Source of the DNA: Muribaculaceae bacterium | GTDB taxonomy: Bacteria > Bacteroidota > Bacteroidia > Bacteroidales > Muribaculaceae | DNA length: 64,000 nucleotides | Assembly (NCBI GenBank): GCA_017621225.1 | Contig: JAGATN010000019.1 | Span: forward strand, 1 to 64,000 | Direction: 5' to 3' | Shown here: positions 27,303 to 36,660 of the stretch, one piece after another | Layout of the letters: every line of letters starts with the position of its first letter | Numbering within the stretch: position 1 is the first letter of the stretch | Program-made: the position numbers and the translations under genes | Notes under the pieces: generated by a model | Databases searched by the model: none | What the model was told of the DNA's origin: nothing | What the model saw: the letters and a program-made list of their open reading frames with translations, nothing else

Positions 27303-29531
27303 ATGAGAAAATTCTACACCTTGCTTATCGCCTCGGGCTTGTCGATGTCGCTCCTCGCCCAGCAAAAAATCAATCTGTCAGGACGCGCGATGCTCGACCG
27401 CTACAACGCCGAGCGCACCGAATTGGCAAAAACTAACGCCGACGAGGCACAAAAGTCGCCCGTAACGTCGGCTTTCGTGGTACTCAACCCCGGAGCTTCG
27501 GCCGACGACATAGCCGCAAAAGGCATAGAAGTGACCACCGACCTCGGATCGGTGATAATAGTGAACCTGCCTCTCGACAAAGCCGAAGAAGTGGCCGCGC
27601 TCGGAGCGGTAAAATATGTGGAATTCGGCGAAACGGCCAACGCCAACATGGACTTCGCCCGTCCGTCGGCATTGGTGACGGAAACTCAAAACGGCTTCGA
27701 CTTCAACGGCAACCCCGTGAAATTTGACGGCGCGGGAGTGGTTACCGGCGTGTACGACACCGGCCTCGACCCCAACCACATTAACTTCAAGGATGCCGAT
27801 GGCAATCTGCGCGTCAAAGGGGTGTGGCAATACACCGACAACGGCTCGCTCAACGAATATATAACCGCGCGAGGCATCACCTCGTTTACCACCGACAACG
27901 CCAACCAGACCCACGGCACGCACGTGGCAGGCATAATGGCCGGTTCGTATAAGGGCGCAAGCGACTTCGCGTTCCTCACCGAGCCCAGTGGCACCGTCGG
28001 CGGCCGCAAGGACGGCGACATGCCCTACTACGGCGTATCGACCGCCAGCGACATAGCCATAGGTTGCGGAAATCTCGGCACCACAAGCGTGGCAAACGGC
28101 GTGGCAAAAATAGTGGAATACGCCGAAGCGCAAGGACAGCCCGCCGTGGTAAACATTTCGCTCGGCATCACGACAGGCCCGCACGACGGCTCTACGGCTT
28201 TCAGCCGCGCAATGGCCGAACTCGGTAAGCGCGCCATAATATGCATTGCCGCCGGCAACGAGGGCGCCATGCCAATCTCGATAGTAAAGGAATTTACCGC
28301 CGACAACACAACGCTGCGCACCTCCATGACAGGCAACAAGGCCGACGGCGTGGCCGACATATGGACCAACGGCCCCGACCCCGTTAAAGTGACCCTGTCG
28401 CTATACAACCGCACTACCAAGAAATTCACGGAACTCGGATCGACCGACATCGACGGATTTACGCTCAACTCCACCAATACGAAGTTTGCAAACTACTTCG
28501 ACGGCACGTTGAGAATATACAAAGGTGTCAGCAACCTCAACAACCGCTATCAGGTGCAGCTGCAATTCTCTAACGTACGACCCAAAAGCTCAAGCTCGGT
28601 GGAATATCTCGCCATAACCGTCGAGGGCAAGAGCGGACAGAAGATTTACATGTACGGAAGCACCAACGCCACATTTGCACGAGTGACCGGATCGGACTTC
28701 ACCGCCGGAACGCCCGACAATTCGGTGAACGACATGGCCTGCGGCGAAAACGTGGTGTGCGTGGGCTCATACAATTCGCGCACTTACTGGCCGGTATTCG
28801 GCGACCGCAGCAAACCGTATGCAGCGGTGTATTATTATAAGGACAACGTGCTCAACGGCATAAGCGGATACTCATCGTACGGCACCACCTACCAGGGCCG
28901 TCAGCTGCCCGACATATGCGCTCCGGGCTCGGAGATAATATCGTCGTACAGCCGATTCTACATGGAAAAGCTGTCGACCACCGACCGCAACAACAACACC
29001 ACGGCCACGGCAAAGCCCCAGGGCGAACGCAAAACCAATTATTGGGGACCGATGCAGGGCACCTCGATGGCCACGCCTTTCGTAAGCGGCGTAGTGGGCC
29101 TCTGGCTGCAAGCCAACCCCAACCTGACGCATGCCGACGTGGCAGGCATCATGGCCAAGACATCGCGTAAAAACGACCTTGACGGCGCGGCAATACGATG
29201 GGGCGACGGACGCATCGATGCCTTAAGCGGCGTGAAGGAAGCCCTACGCCTTCTCGACCCCAGCGGCATTGACGGAGTAGGCGCCGACGGACAGCCCACC
29301 GACGACGAACGCCTGATAGTGACCGTGACCAACGGACAGGTAGAGGCTTTCGTGGCCGGCGAAAAGCAGCTCACCGCCGAATTGTATACCATCGCCGGAC
29401 AAACGGCGGCAAAGGCTTCGGCATCGGACGACACGGTGACTCTCGCCACCGCATCGCTTGCCCCGGGCGTTTACATTCTCCGCGTAAGCTCACCCAACTA
29501 CTCGTCGACCCGACGCATAGTGATACGCTAA
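27303..29531 (+). CDS. Secreted subtilisin-like S8 serine peptidase with type IX secretion sorting domain
   Basis: The 742-residue protein has a signal peptide (to about residue 19, SLLAQ). A prodomain-like region follows to about residue 120, then the S8 catalytic domain. The triad is Asp152 in GVYDTGLD, His207 in THGTHVAGIMAG and Ser588 in GTSMATPFVSG. A PA/beta insertion separates His and Ser, as in large bacterial subtilases. The C-terminal 70 residues (LYTIAGQTAAKA and LAPGVYILRV) are a Por/type A sorting domain, so export by type IX secretion and surface attachment or release is expected. It follows the Sus locus but has its own promoter. It may produce peptides for the adjacent importer; that link is inference. 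Confidence 0.92.
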   Translation: MRKFYTLLIASGLSMSLLAQQKINLSGRAMLDRYNAERTELAKTNADEAQKSPVTSAFVVLNPGASADDIAAKGIEVTTDLGSVIIVNLPLDKAEEVAALGAVKYVEFGETANANMDFARPSALVTETQNGFDFNGNPVKFDGAGVVTGVYDTGLDPNHINFKDADGNLRVKGVWQYTDNGSLNEYITARGITSFTTDNANQTHGTHVAGIMAGSYKGASDFAFLTEPSGTVGGRKDGDMPYYGVSTASDIAIGCGNLGTTSVANGVAKIVEYAEAQGQPAVVNISLGITTGPHDGSTAFSRAMAELGKRAIICIAAGNEGAMPISIVKEFTADNTTLRTSMTGNKADGVADIWTNGPDPVKVTLSLYNRTTKKFTELGSTDIDGFTLNSTNTKFANYFDGTLRIYKGVSNLNNRYQVQLQFSNVRPKSSSSVEYLAITVEGKSGQKIYMYGSTNATFARVTGSDFTAGTPDNSVNDMACGENVVCVGSYNSRTYWPVFGDRSKPYAAVYYYKDNVLNGISGYSSYGTTYQGRQLPDICAPGSEIISSYSRFYMEKLSTTDRNNNTTATAKPQGERKTNYWGPMQGTSMATPFVSGVVGLWLQANPNLTHADVAGIMAKTSRKNDLDGAAIRWGDGRIDALSGVKEALRLLDPSGIDGVGADGQPTDDERLIVTVTNGQVEAFVAGEKQLTAELYTIAGQTAAKASASDDTVTLATASLAPGVYILRVSSPNYSSTRRIVIR

Positions 29532-29554
29532 TCCGCTAACTTCTAAAATACACG

Positions 29555-29597
29555 CCGCCGACAAACTCTGAATGAATTTGCCGGCGGTTTCGTTTTC
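29555..29597 (+). terminator. Terminator of the S8 peptidase gene
   Basis: CCGCCGACAAA (29555-29565) pairs with TTTGCCGGCGG (29577-29587) with one mismatch, followed by TTTCGTTTTCG. Confidence 0.7.
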
Positions 29598-29625
29598 GCC
29601 TCACGCCACACGCCCATATACATTA

Positions 29626-29659
29626 CGGGTCCGAACTTCTGATGCGAAGTCCGGACCCG
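29626..29659 (-). terminator. Terminator of prs
   Basis: A GC-rich hairpin joins CGGGTCCGAACTTC and GCGAAGTCCGGACCCG, 20 bases past the prs stop on the minus strand. The T tract is weak, so it may work in both directions. Confidence 0.55.
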
Positions 29660-29678
29660 CGTATGTGAAGCTTTAGCT

Positions 29679-30623
29679 TTATTTAAATATGTATTGCGAC
29701 GAAATTGACTGATTGTTGTGAACGCGATTGATGGTGTCGGCAAAGAGCTGAGCCACGCTTATCACCGTTGCTTTCTTGCAGTCTTTGGTAAACGGAATGC
29801 TGTTGGTAAACATCATTTCGGTAAGGCCGCTCTCGTCGACGCGCTGCGATGCGGGATCGCTCATGATGGCATGCGAAGCAAGCGCTCTTACCGATTTTGC
29901 GCCCTTGCTCATCATAAGGTCGGCAGCCTTGGCGATGGTGCCTGCCGTGTCGACCATGTCGTCGATCAGTATCACGTTCTTTCCTTCCACGTCGCCAATC
30001 ACGGTCATCGTTTCGACCACGTTGGCTTTTGCGCGCTGCTTGTGGCAGAGCACCAAGGGAACATCGAGATATTTTGCGTAGCTGTTGGCACGTTTTGCGC
30101 CGCCAACGTCGGGAGTGGCTATCACCATGTCGTCGAGCTTAAGCGACTGGATGTATGGGATGAACACCGACGAAGCATACAGGTGATCGACGGGTACGTT
30201 GAAGAAGCCCTGTATCTGATCGGCATGAAGATCCATTGTGATCAGACGGTTTACGCCTGCCGCGCTCAACAGGTCGGCCACCAGCTTTGCGGCTATCGAC
30301 ACACGCGGTTTGTCCTTGCGATCCTGACGAGCCCAACCGAAGTATGGCATCACGGCAATGATGGAGTGTGCCGACGCACGCTTGGCGGCATCGATCATAA
30401 GCAGAAGCTCCATAAGATTGTCGCTGTTGGGGAACGTCGACTGAACGAGATAAACTTCGCAGCCTCGTATCGGCTCTTCGAACGAAACTTCAAACTCGCC
30501 GTCAGCAAAATGCTGAATGTTCATTTTACCGAGCTCAATGCCGAGACATTTACAAATTTCCTCGCCCATGTAGCGAGACTTGGTTCCGGCAAAAATCTTG
30601 ATGGGATGGATAATTGAATTCAT
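29679..30623 (-). CDS. prs: Ribose-phosphate pyrophosphokinase (PRPP synthetase)
   Basis: Prs transfers pyrophosphate from ATP to ribose 5-phosphate, supplying PRPP for nucleotides, histidine and NAD. The 314-residue length is normal. Visible family motifs are the N-terminal FAGTKSRYMGEEICKCLG, the ATP loop FGWARQDRKDKPR near residue 100, the catalytic-flexible-loop region DVGGAKRANSYAK and the PRPP-binding loop LIDDMVDTAGTI near residue 220. It has its own -7 element overlapping the end of the amylase gene. It is convergent with the peptidase gene, separated by two terminators. Confidence 0.96.
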   Translation of the reverse strand: MNSIIHPIKIFAGTKSRYMGEEICKCLGIELGKMNIQHFADGEFEVSFEEPIRGCEVYLVQSTFPNSDNLMELLLMIDAAKRASAHSIIAVMPYFGWARQDRKDKPRVSIAAKLVADLLSAAGVNRLITMDLHADQIQGFFNVPVDHLYASSVFIPYIQSLKLDDMVIATPDVGGAKRANSYAKYLDVPLVLCHKQRAKANVVETMTVIGDVEGKNVILIDDMVDTAGTIAKAADLMMSKGAKSVRALASHAIMSDPASQRVDESGLTEMMFTNSIPFTKDCKKATVISVAQLFADTINRVHNNQSISSQYIFK

Positions 30624-30654
30624 AACAATGATGAAGGATATGAAAAACTAAGTG

Positions 30655-30662
30655 CAAAGTTA
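30655..30662 (-). promoter_or_regulatory. Promoter -7 element for prs
   Basis: The minus strand reads TAACTTTG. It overlaps the stop codon of the GH13 gene and lies 31 bases upstream of the prs start. Confidence 0.5.
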
Positions 30663-32405
30663 CGACTTTTTAGACTTCTTACCCGATTGGACTACCTTTT
30701 TTTTACCGGCGGCAACATTATTTTTGTGCACCACTTTCCATACGGCGGCTCCATAGGGCTTCAAGAATACGGGCAGAGGCGTTGTGGATGAGAACGTTAC
30801 CGTAGCCTTGTCGCCGGTAAGCAATTCGACCATCTCCGTAGTGCCTTCGGGTATCTGCAACATTTCGAAAGCAAGCTTCGGAACGTTTACTTTCATGTCG
30901 CACGATTCGGCGCCGAAATTCACGGCCACCACCAATGCCTCGTCGTCGTAGCTGCGTATGAACACATACTGACGGTGCGGATTGAGGGTGGGATTATTGT
31001 AGTTTACATACATCAGGTCGAAGAAGCGGCCTATGCCGATGGCCTTTTCGCTGCCGCATATGCCAAGAATGCGGCAATAGGCATTGCGCAGCCAGCGTTC
31101 GCGCGGCGACAGATTGGCCTCCGACGGATTTCCGCCGTTGAGCCAACGGCGCAAGGTGTCGACGCTCCAGTAATCGAATATGGTGGTGCGCCCGTCGTAT
31201 CCGCTGTAACCTTCGGCATCGGCGGCCGGTTCGCCAAGCTCCTGTCCGGCATATATCATCATGGGGCCGGTGCTTATCATGGAGCTGACCACCAACGACG
31301 GTATCACCTTTACGGGATCGCCGGCATAGAATGCCGAGGCAAAGCGCTGCTCGTCGTGATTTTCGAGGAAGTTGAGCATATTGCCGGCAATCCCCTCGAC
31401 GGTTTGCCAGCATCCGGTAATCTGCGCCGCCGACACATCCGACGTCTGTATGCCGCGAAGCGTGTCGTAGAGATTCACCTTATCGTAAAGGTAATCGAAG
31501 CCGCCTAAGTTAATGAAGTCGCGGTAAAGCGCCGGATCGTATATTTCGGCTATGAACACTATTTCGGGGTAATGCTCCTTGACGATGGGTATGGCCCACT
31601 GCCAGAATTCGAGCGGCACCATGTGCACCATGTCGCAGCGGAATCCGTCGATGCCCTTTGAGGCCCAGTAGCGCAATATGTGGAGCATCTTGAACCACGT
31701 GTCGGGGATGGGGTGGAAATGCTGCGTATTGTCGCCGTAATCCACGCCGTAGTTGAGCTTCACCGTATCGTACCAGTCGTTGCGCCCGGGGAACGCCGTG
31801 AAGCAATCGTTGCCCGAAGCCTTTGCCGGAAATTCGACATAAGCGTCGTTGCCCGAGCCCATGTCGACCGACGGCGAGAACTTCTGACGCGGCACGTAGT
31901 AGAAATTATTGAAGGGAGAAAAGAATTTTGAGTTGTCGTCGTCGGCACCGAGATCTTTTATGCCGGTCGGGGCGGCATCGGAGTGATAACGACGCGCCAC
32001 ATGGTTGGGAACGAAGTCGATTATCACCTTCAGGCCGGTTTCGTGAGTACGCTTAACGAGAGCTTCGAATTCGTCCATGCGCTTATCGACGTTCACGGCC
32101 AGGTCGGGATCGATGTCGTAATAGTCGCTGATGGCGTAAGGCGATCCGGCCTGCCCCTTGACCACGTGACGATTGTCGCGCTCTATGCCGTGATCGGAGT
32201 AGTCGGCGCAGTGGGCATGCTCTATCACGCCCGTATACCACACGTGCGTCACGCCGAGCTGCTTTATGGCGTCGAGCACCTTGGGCGTGATGTCGTTGAG
32301 TTTCCCTGATCCGTTTTGTTCCAACGTTCCGTTGGGCATACACTTTTCGTTATAATTCGTAAACAACCGAGGCAACAGTTGATAAATAATCGGTTTTCGA
32401 TTCAT
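30660..32405 (-). CDS. GH13-family alpha-amylase
   Basis: The 581-residue protein has no signal peptide, so it acts in the cytosol on alpha-glucans such as glycogen or maltooligosaccharides. The four GH13 regions are visible: DFVPNH (130-135), GFRCDMVHM with nucleophile D258, FIAEIYD with acid E287, and NFLENHDEQR with D351. An all-beta C-terminal domain follows, and the last 20 residues are Lys-rich (GKKKVVQSGKKSKKS). It starts 47 bases after the patatin gene with no promoter match between them, so the two are probably cotranscribed. Exact specificity cannot be read. Confidence 0.9.
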   Translation of the reverse strand: MNRKPIIYQLLPRLFTNYNEKCMPNGTLEQNGSGKLNDITPKVLDAIKQLGVTHVWYTGVIEHAHCADYSDHGIERDNRHVVKGQAGSPYAISDYYDIDPDLAVNVDKRMDEFEALVKRTHETGLKVIIDFVPNHVARRYHSDAAPTGIKDLGADDDNSKFFSPFNNFYYVPRQKFSPSVDMGSGNDAYVEFPAKASGNDCFTAFPGRNDWYDTVKLNYGVDYGDNTQHFHPIPDTWFKMLHILRYWASKGIDGFRCDMVHMVPLEFWQWAIPIVKEHYPEIVFIAEIYDPALYRDFINLGGFDYLYDKVNLYDTLRGIQTSDVSAAQITGCWQTVEGIAGNMLNFLENHDEQRFASAFYAGDPVKVIPSLVVSSMISTGPMMIYAGQELGEPAADAEGYSGYDGRTTIFDYWSVDTLRRWLNGGNPSEANLSPRERWLRNAYCRILGICGSEKAIGIGRFFDLMYVNYNNPTLNPHRQYVFIRSYDDEALVVAVNFGAESCDMKVNVPKLAFEMLQIPEGTTEMVELLTGDKATVTFSSTTPLPVFLKPYGAAVWKVVHKNNVAAGKKKVVQSGKKSKKS

Positions 32406-32452
32406 GCTTTTTATATGATTGTCTTTTTTTGGTATTATTGATATCTGTTATT

Positions 32453-33253
32453 TCACTTTGTGGTTTCGCCCGGATGCCTGAAGCCGTTCTCGAGCAGAAA
32501 ATTCATGGTGTCGCGATAACCGCTGTCAAACACCCGGCGGATGCCCTTGAGGTCAAACACCTTGTATTTGGCTATCTCGTCGGTCCGTATCACGATGTCG
32601 CACAGTTCCATGTCGCTTACGGCATTGTTTTTGGCCATCAGCTCGTATGAACGTATGGCAATGTCGAGTATCGTATTTTTCACCGTGTCGTTGCTCAGCG
32701 GCGAACAGTTGACCCCTATCAGATACTTGCAGCGGTCGCGTATGGTCCACGCCGGCAAGTTGCGCAACACACCCCCGTCAACGTATCGCACGCCGCCAAT
32801 GCGCACCGGCTTGAACACGATAGGAATGCAGCATGACGCCGCCACGCGCTCGGCAATGGGCCCGCTGTCAAACATCACCGGCTTGCCGTGGTCGAAGTCG
32901 GTGGCTCCGATTATAGTCGGTATGGGCAGATCCTCGAGGTTCTTGTACGGTATTATGCGCCGCAGAAAGGCTTTGAAGCGGTCGAGCTTGAAAAATCCGT
33001 CCTTCGGCACCCCGAGTTCGCAAAAATCGGAAAACTTGGCATCGAGAAACAGATTGAGCATCTCATCGGGTTTCAGCCCGGCCGCATACATCACGGCCAC
33101 GACCGAGCCCGCGCTCACTCCGGCCACGATGTCGGGCCGTATGCCCATCTCGTCAAAAGCCTTTATGGCCCCGGCATGGGCAAATCCTCGAGCACCGCCG
33201 CCGCTAAGGGCGAGCCCCATCTTATATGGCGGCTTTGAGCCGAAACCGAACAT
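32453..33253 (-). CDS. Patatin-like phospholipase
   Basis: The 266-residue protein has the complete Ser-Asp dyad of patatins. The oxyanion motif is SGGGARGFAHAG (17-28), the nucleophile elbow is GVSAGS with Ser47, and the catalytic Asp159 is in YVDGGVLRN. There is no signal peptide or membrane segment. Such RssA/YlbK-like proteins hydrolyse acyl groups from phospholipids or related lipids, but the physiological substrate is usually unknown. It is first in an operon with the GH13 amylase. Confidence 0.88.
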   Translation of the reverse strand: MFGFGSKPPYKMGLALSGGGARGFAHAGAIKAFDEMGIRPDIVAGVSAGSVVAVMYAAGLKPDEMLNLFLDAKFSDFCELGVPKDGFFKLDRFKAFLRRIIPYKNLEDLPIPTIIGATDFDHGKPVMFDSGPIAERVAASCCIPIVFKPVRIGGVRYVDGGVLRNLPAWTIRDRCKYLIGVNCSPLSNDTVKNTILDIAIRSYELMAKNNAVSDMELCDIVIRTDEIAKYKVFDLKGIRRVFDSGYRDTMNFLLENGFRHPGETTK

Positions 33254-33281
33254 CAGGCAAAGTCCATTTGATTAATAAATG

Positions 33282-33289
33282 CAAAGATA
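33282..33289 (-). promoter_or_regulatory. Promoter -7 element for the patatin-amylase operon
   Basis: The minus strand reads TATCTTTG, 28 bases upstream of the start at 33253. No clear -33 element. Confidence 0.5.
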
Positions 33290-33432
33290 ATACATTTGCC
33301 GCATATCGCGATGTCAAAAATAATGCACGGCCGCATTTTCCCGACATATCGAGCGCCACATACCGTTGCGCCGGCCGAAGATGCGGCGGTAGTTTTTCTT
33401 GATACCGAACGCAAAAAATCTGTTTTTTTCAT

Positions 33433-33465
33433 TACCTTTGTGACCGTAACCCAACACTAATTTTG
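33433..33465 (+). promoter_or_regulatory. Two overlapping-range -7 elements for the KdsD-like gene
   Basis: TACCTTTG (33433-33440) and TAATTTTG (33458-33465) both fit TAnnTTTG ahead of the ATG at 33481. The first leaves the more usual leader length. The gap 33254-33480 otherwise shows only the divergent patatin promoter. Confidence 0.45.
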
Positions 33466-33480
33466 AATTAAGATTTCAAC

Positions 33481-34083
33481 ATGAGCAATATTGAGGAAAC
33501 TATGGTCGAAATTCTCGAGGCCGAAAGTCGCGCAGTCCGCTCCATACCCTACTCGCCCGACTACGACAAGGCCGTGGAGATGATCGTAGAGCATGTGCAC
33601 CGACGCGGAGGTAAGCTCGTAACGTCGGGAATGGGTAAAGCCGGACAAATAGCGATGAACATTGCCACCACGTTCTCGTCGACGGGCATCCCGGCCGTTA
33701 CGCTACACCCCACCGAAGCGCAACATGGCGACCTCGGCGTGCTACAGCCCAACGACGTGATGCTGCTGGTGTCGAATTCAGGCAAAACACGCGAGATAAT
33801 CGAGCTGATAGCCTTGGCTAAGCGATTGTATCCCGACATTCCGACGATAATAATAACCGGCAACGCGCAAAGCGAACTGGCCGCATGCTCCGACGCGGTG
33901 CTCTGGACCGGAGGCGCCCCCGAAGTATGTCCGCTCGGGCTTACCCCCACCACGTCGACCACCATGATGACCGTGATAGGCGACATACTCGTGGTGAACA
34001 CCATGAAGGCCACCGGTTTCAGCAAAGCGGAGTACGCGCTGCGCCACCACGGAGGATATCTCGGCACGAAATCAAGAGAATGA
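33481..34083 (+). CDS. SIS-domain sugar-phosphate isomerase (KdsD-like arabinose-5-phosphate isomerase)
   Basis: The 200-residue protein is a single SIS domain. GKLVTSGMGKAGQIAMNIATTFSSTG near residues 44-69, SNSGKTREIIELI near 99 and GLTPTTSTTMMTVIGD near 153 match the KdsD/GutQ family, which converts ribulose 5-phosphate to arabinose 5-phosphate for Kdo synthesis. The usual two C-terminal CBS domains are absent. CBS-less versions are known in Bacteroides, so this is not necessarily a truncation. A sugar kinase follows 26 bases later, giving a small sugar-phosphate operon. Confidence 0.82.
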   Translation: MSNIEETMVEILEAESRAVRSIPYSPDYDKAVEMIVEHVHRRGGKLVTSGMGKAGQIAMNIATTFSSTGIPAVTLHPTEAQHGDLGVLQPNDVMLLVSNSGKTREIIELIALAKRLYPDIPTIIITGNAQSELAACSDAVLWTGGAPEVCPLGLTPTTSTTMMTVIGDILVVNTMKATGFSKAEYALRHHGGYLGTKSRE

Positions 34084-34109
34084 CAGGCTGACCGCCCCTC
34101 GATGCGACT

Positions 34110-35018
34110 ATGAGAAAGGTTATTTTCATTGGCGAATGTTCGCTCGACATAATGTTTCCGGCCTCGACCGACAAGAGCGGCCTGATAGCCACCACGGCAA
34201 TGCCCGGGGGCCGACTGCTCAACGCAAGCGCCCTGCTCGGACAGAAGGGACTCGACGTGACGTTCGTGAGCGAAATGGCGCGCGACAGAGTCGGCGACGC
34301 GATTGCCGGCTTCCTGACGGCCAACGGCGTGCACACCGAATCGATCGACAGATACACCGACGGCTCTACGTCGGTGAACATATTTTTCCCCGACGACGGG
34401 CCGCAACGCCCCGCGAGCGCAGTGGTATATCGTAACTCGCCCGAAAACGACTTCGACACCATATGGCCACGCATCGACCCCGACGACATAGTGGTGTTCG
34501 GCACCTACTTTTCAATCGATCCGCGCATGCGCCAGCAATTGCAGGATCTGCTGAAATATGCCGCCGAACGTCGGAGCATGACCATATACCTTCCGGGCTT
34601 CCTCCCCTCGCAGGCTCCGCGCATCACCAAGGTAATGCCTTACATAATAGAAAATCTCGAAGCAGCCGACATCGTGCTCACGCGCACCGCCGACATACAG
34701 ACCATATTCGGCACGACGAATGCCGAGGAGTGCTTCGAAAAGCATATTCGTTTTTACGCCGATACCTACATCAATGCCGACGCCGCGCGGCACAACGTGA
34801 CCTGCTTCCATCGCAACGAAAAGGCCGTAGCCGAAACGCCCGAAGCCAATCAGTCGCTGATGTGGAACGCCGGCACGCTGAGCGGACTGATATCGGCCCT
34901 GATCGACCTCGACATACGGTCGACCGTCGGCATCGACTCCGATGCCATGGCGCGCATCGCCGACCGTATGGCAACCGAGGCCAAGTCGGCCGCCGACAAA
35001 GCACCCATCGACCATTAA
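34110..35018 (+). CDS. PfkB-family carbohydrate kinase
   Basis: The 302-residue protein has the ribokinase fold. The N-terminal substrate motif GGRLLNASALLGQKGLDVTFVSE is near residues 31-53, TDGSTSVNIFFPDDG is near 86, and a C-terminal segment with the NAGTLSGLISALIDLD anion-hole region is near 252-267. The usual DTxGAGD signature is weak here: the segment reads WNAGTLSG, without an evident catalytic Asp. Activity should therefore not be assumed. It lies between the KdsD-like isomerase and a TPR gene on the same strand. Confidence 0.75.
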   Translation: MRKVIFIGECSLDIMFPASTDKSGLIATTAMPGGRLLNASALLGQKGLDVTFVSEMARDRVGDAIAGFLTANGVHTESIDRYTDGSTSVNIFFPDDGPQRPASAVVYRNSPENDFDTIWPRIDPDDIVVFGTYFSIDPRMRQQLQDLLKYAAERRSMTIYLPGFLPSQAPRITKVMPYIIENLEAADIVLTRTADIQTIFGTTNAEECFEKHIRFYADTYINADAARHNVTCFHRNEKAVAETPEANQSLMWNAGTLSGLISALIDLDIRSTVGIDSDAMARIADRMATEAKSAADKAPIDH

Positions 35019-35045
35019 TACATCATCATTTCTCCCAACGACAAT

Positions 35046-36062
35046 ATGAAAAGCAATTCACTCGAACCGATATTTCTGAATGTCACCACCGACATATCAC
35101 CAATGGCAAAACTTGCCGACGGCAATGCGTCGCCCGAAGAATTGCACACATTGCTGAACGAAGTGCCCTTCAATGCCGTATATGACTTCTTTCGCTCCCT
35201 GGCACGCAAGCTATCCGACGAGCGCTCGACCACCGAAGCCATAGAACGCATCATAGATTTCGATTCGATGGTCATGCGATCGATCGACGACTCGAGCGCG
35301 GCCCCCGACTTGCACATAGCGCTGATGCAGATACTTACGGCGCTGTACATATATGCGCAAAACCACGACGAGGCGCTGTCGACGGCGGCAACGGCGCTCA
35401 ATCTTCTGGCACAGGATCCGCGACGCAAGGACGAGGCTTTTCTGAGCATCCTCGCATCGCTGCTCTACGACATATCGCTCATACACAACGAGCGCGGACA
35501 ATACAAACAGGCCGAACGCGAAATAGAAAAAGCCATGAAGCTATTCGAACGTCTGGCCAAGCAAAACCCCGAACGATACGGCCCGGCGCACATACTGGCG
35601 CTCGATGCATCGACCGACGTGTATCGGTCGCGCATAAAGCAGGTGAACATGCTTGCATACCATCAGGTGGCCACGACCACTTACATGCAGATGGTCAACT
35701 CAGGCATCGAGGACGCAAGCAATCGCCTCATCGAATCGATAGCCACCGAAGGGCGCACTCTGTCGAAAATGGGCCGCCACCGCGAAGCCATACAATACTT
35801 CACGCGCGCGCTGAAATATCTCACCAAGCTCGACCCGACATTCACCAAACGCCACCTCGAACTGTCGATTGACCTGGGCGAAGCGCTGCTCAACGTGAAA
35901 ACGTCGCGCGACAAAGGCATACATCTGCTCAACACCATGCTCCACAAGGCAATCAAGATAAATGCCGAAGACGAGCACCGGCGCATAGTCGACATACTTC
36001 TCAACGCAAAAAACCAGAAGCTCGACATACTCGGATTCTGGCACAAGATATTCCCAAGATAA
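35046..36062 (+). CDS. TPR-repeat protein of unknown function
   Basis: The 338-residue soluble protein has no signal peptide. It is made of helical pairs resembling tetratricopeptide repeats. Examples are LYIYAQNHDEALSTAATALNLL near residue 100, HNERGQYKQAEREIEKAMKLFERLA near 150 and KMGRHREAIQYFTRALKYLTKL near 245. TPRs mediate protein contacts; no enzymatic domain is present. It sits 27 bases upstream of ribH and may be cotranscribed with it. Confidence 0.75.
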   Translation: MKSNSLEPIFLNVTTDISPMAKLADGNASPEELHTLLNEVPFNAVYDFFRSLARKLSDERSTTEAIERIIDFDSMVMRSIDDSSAAPDLHIALMQILTALYIYAQNHDEALSTAATALNLLAQDPRRKDEAFLSILASLLYDISLIHNERGQYKQAEREIEKAMKLFERLAKQNPERYGPAHILALDASTDVYRSRIKQVNMLAYHQVATTTYMQMVNSGIEDASNRLIESIATEGRTLSKMGRHREAIQYFTRALKYLTKLDPTFTKRHLELSIDLGEALLNVKTSRDKGIHLLNTMLHKAIKINAEDEHRRIVDILLNAKNQKLDILGFWHKIFPR

Positions 36063-36089
36063 CAACATCTCCCCAAAAAGCACATACGC

Positions 36090-36560
36090 ATGTCAACGTT
36101 CAAACCCACCACCAAGCTGCCCGACGTAAAGGGCGCACGCATAGCCATAGCCACCGCCGAATGGAATGCGCACATAACCGGCGCCCTGACCGACGGCGCC
36201 CTCGAAACATTGAAAGCCAACGGAATTACCGACAAGGATATCGACGTATATTCGGTGCCCGGAGCCGTGGAGCTCACATATGCCGCATCGCAGCTCATAG
36301 AGTCGTCGATGTATGATGCCGTGATAGTGTTTGGATGCGTGATACGCGGAGGAACTCCCCACTTCGACTATGTGTGCCAAAGCGTTACGCAAGGCATCAC
36401 CTCGCTCAATGCCGACTGCGACATACCGGTGATATTCGGAGTGCTAACCGTCGACAACGAGCAGCAGGCCCTCGACAGGATAGGCGGACCATACGGCCAT
36501 AAGGGCAAAGAAGCCGCCGAAGCTGCCATAAAAATGATTCATTTCCACAATCTGTTCTGA
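36090..36560 (+). CDS. ribH: 6,7-dimethyl-8-ribityllumazine synthase
   Basis: RibH condenses dihydroxybutanone phosphate with the ribityl-amino-pyrimidine in the penultimate step of riboflavin synthesis, as a 60-mer or pentamer. The 156-residue length is normal. Key motifs are AEWNAHITGALTDGAL with the ring-stacking Trp, SVPGAVELTYAASQL near 56-70, FGCVIRGGTPHFDYVC near 86-101 with the catalytic His, and FGVLTVDNEQQALDR near 120. It follows the TPR gene by 27 bases. Confidence 0.96.
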   Translation: MSTFKPTTKLPDVKGARIAIATAEWNAHITGALTDGALETLKANGITDKDIDVYSVPGAVELTYAASQLIESSMYDAVIVFGCVIRGGTPHFDYVCQSVTQGITSLNADCDIPVIFGVLTVDNEQQALDRIGGPYGHKGKEAAEAAIKMIHFHNLF

Positions 36561-36660
36561 CACCGGCGGCTCAGATGCCTTCACGCATCCGATGGAGGTT
36601 TTGAGCCAAAACGGCCCGTCGGGTGTTAGATACATATATATAAACCAAAACACAAGAATT

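Noticed and set aside
36592..36660. Upstream start for rbfA
   Set aside because: The extra 23 residues do not resemble RbfA; family proteins begin at the MESTRQAKISRLL region.
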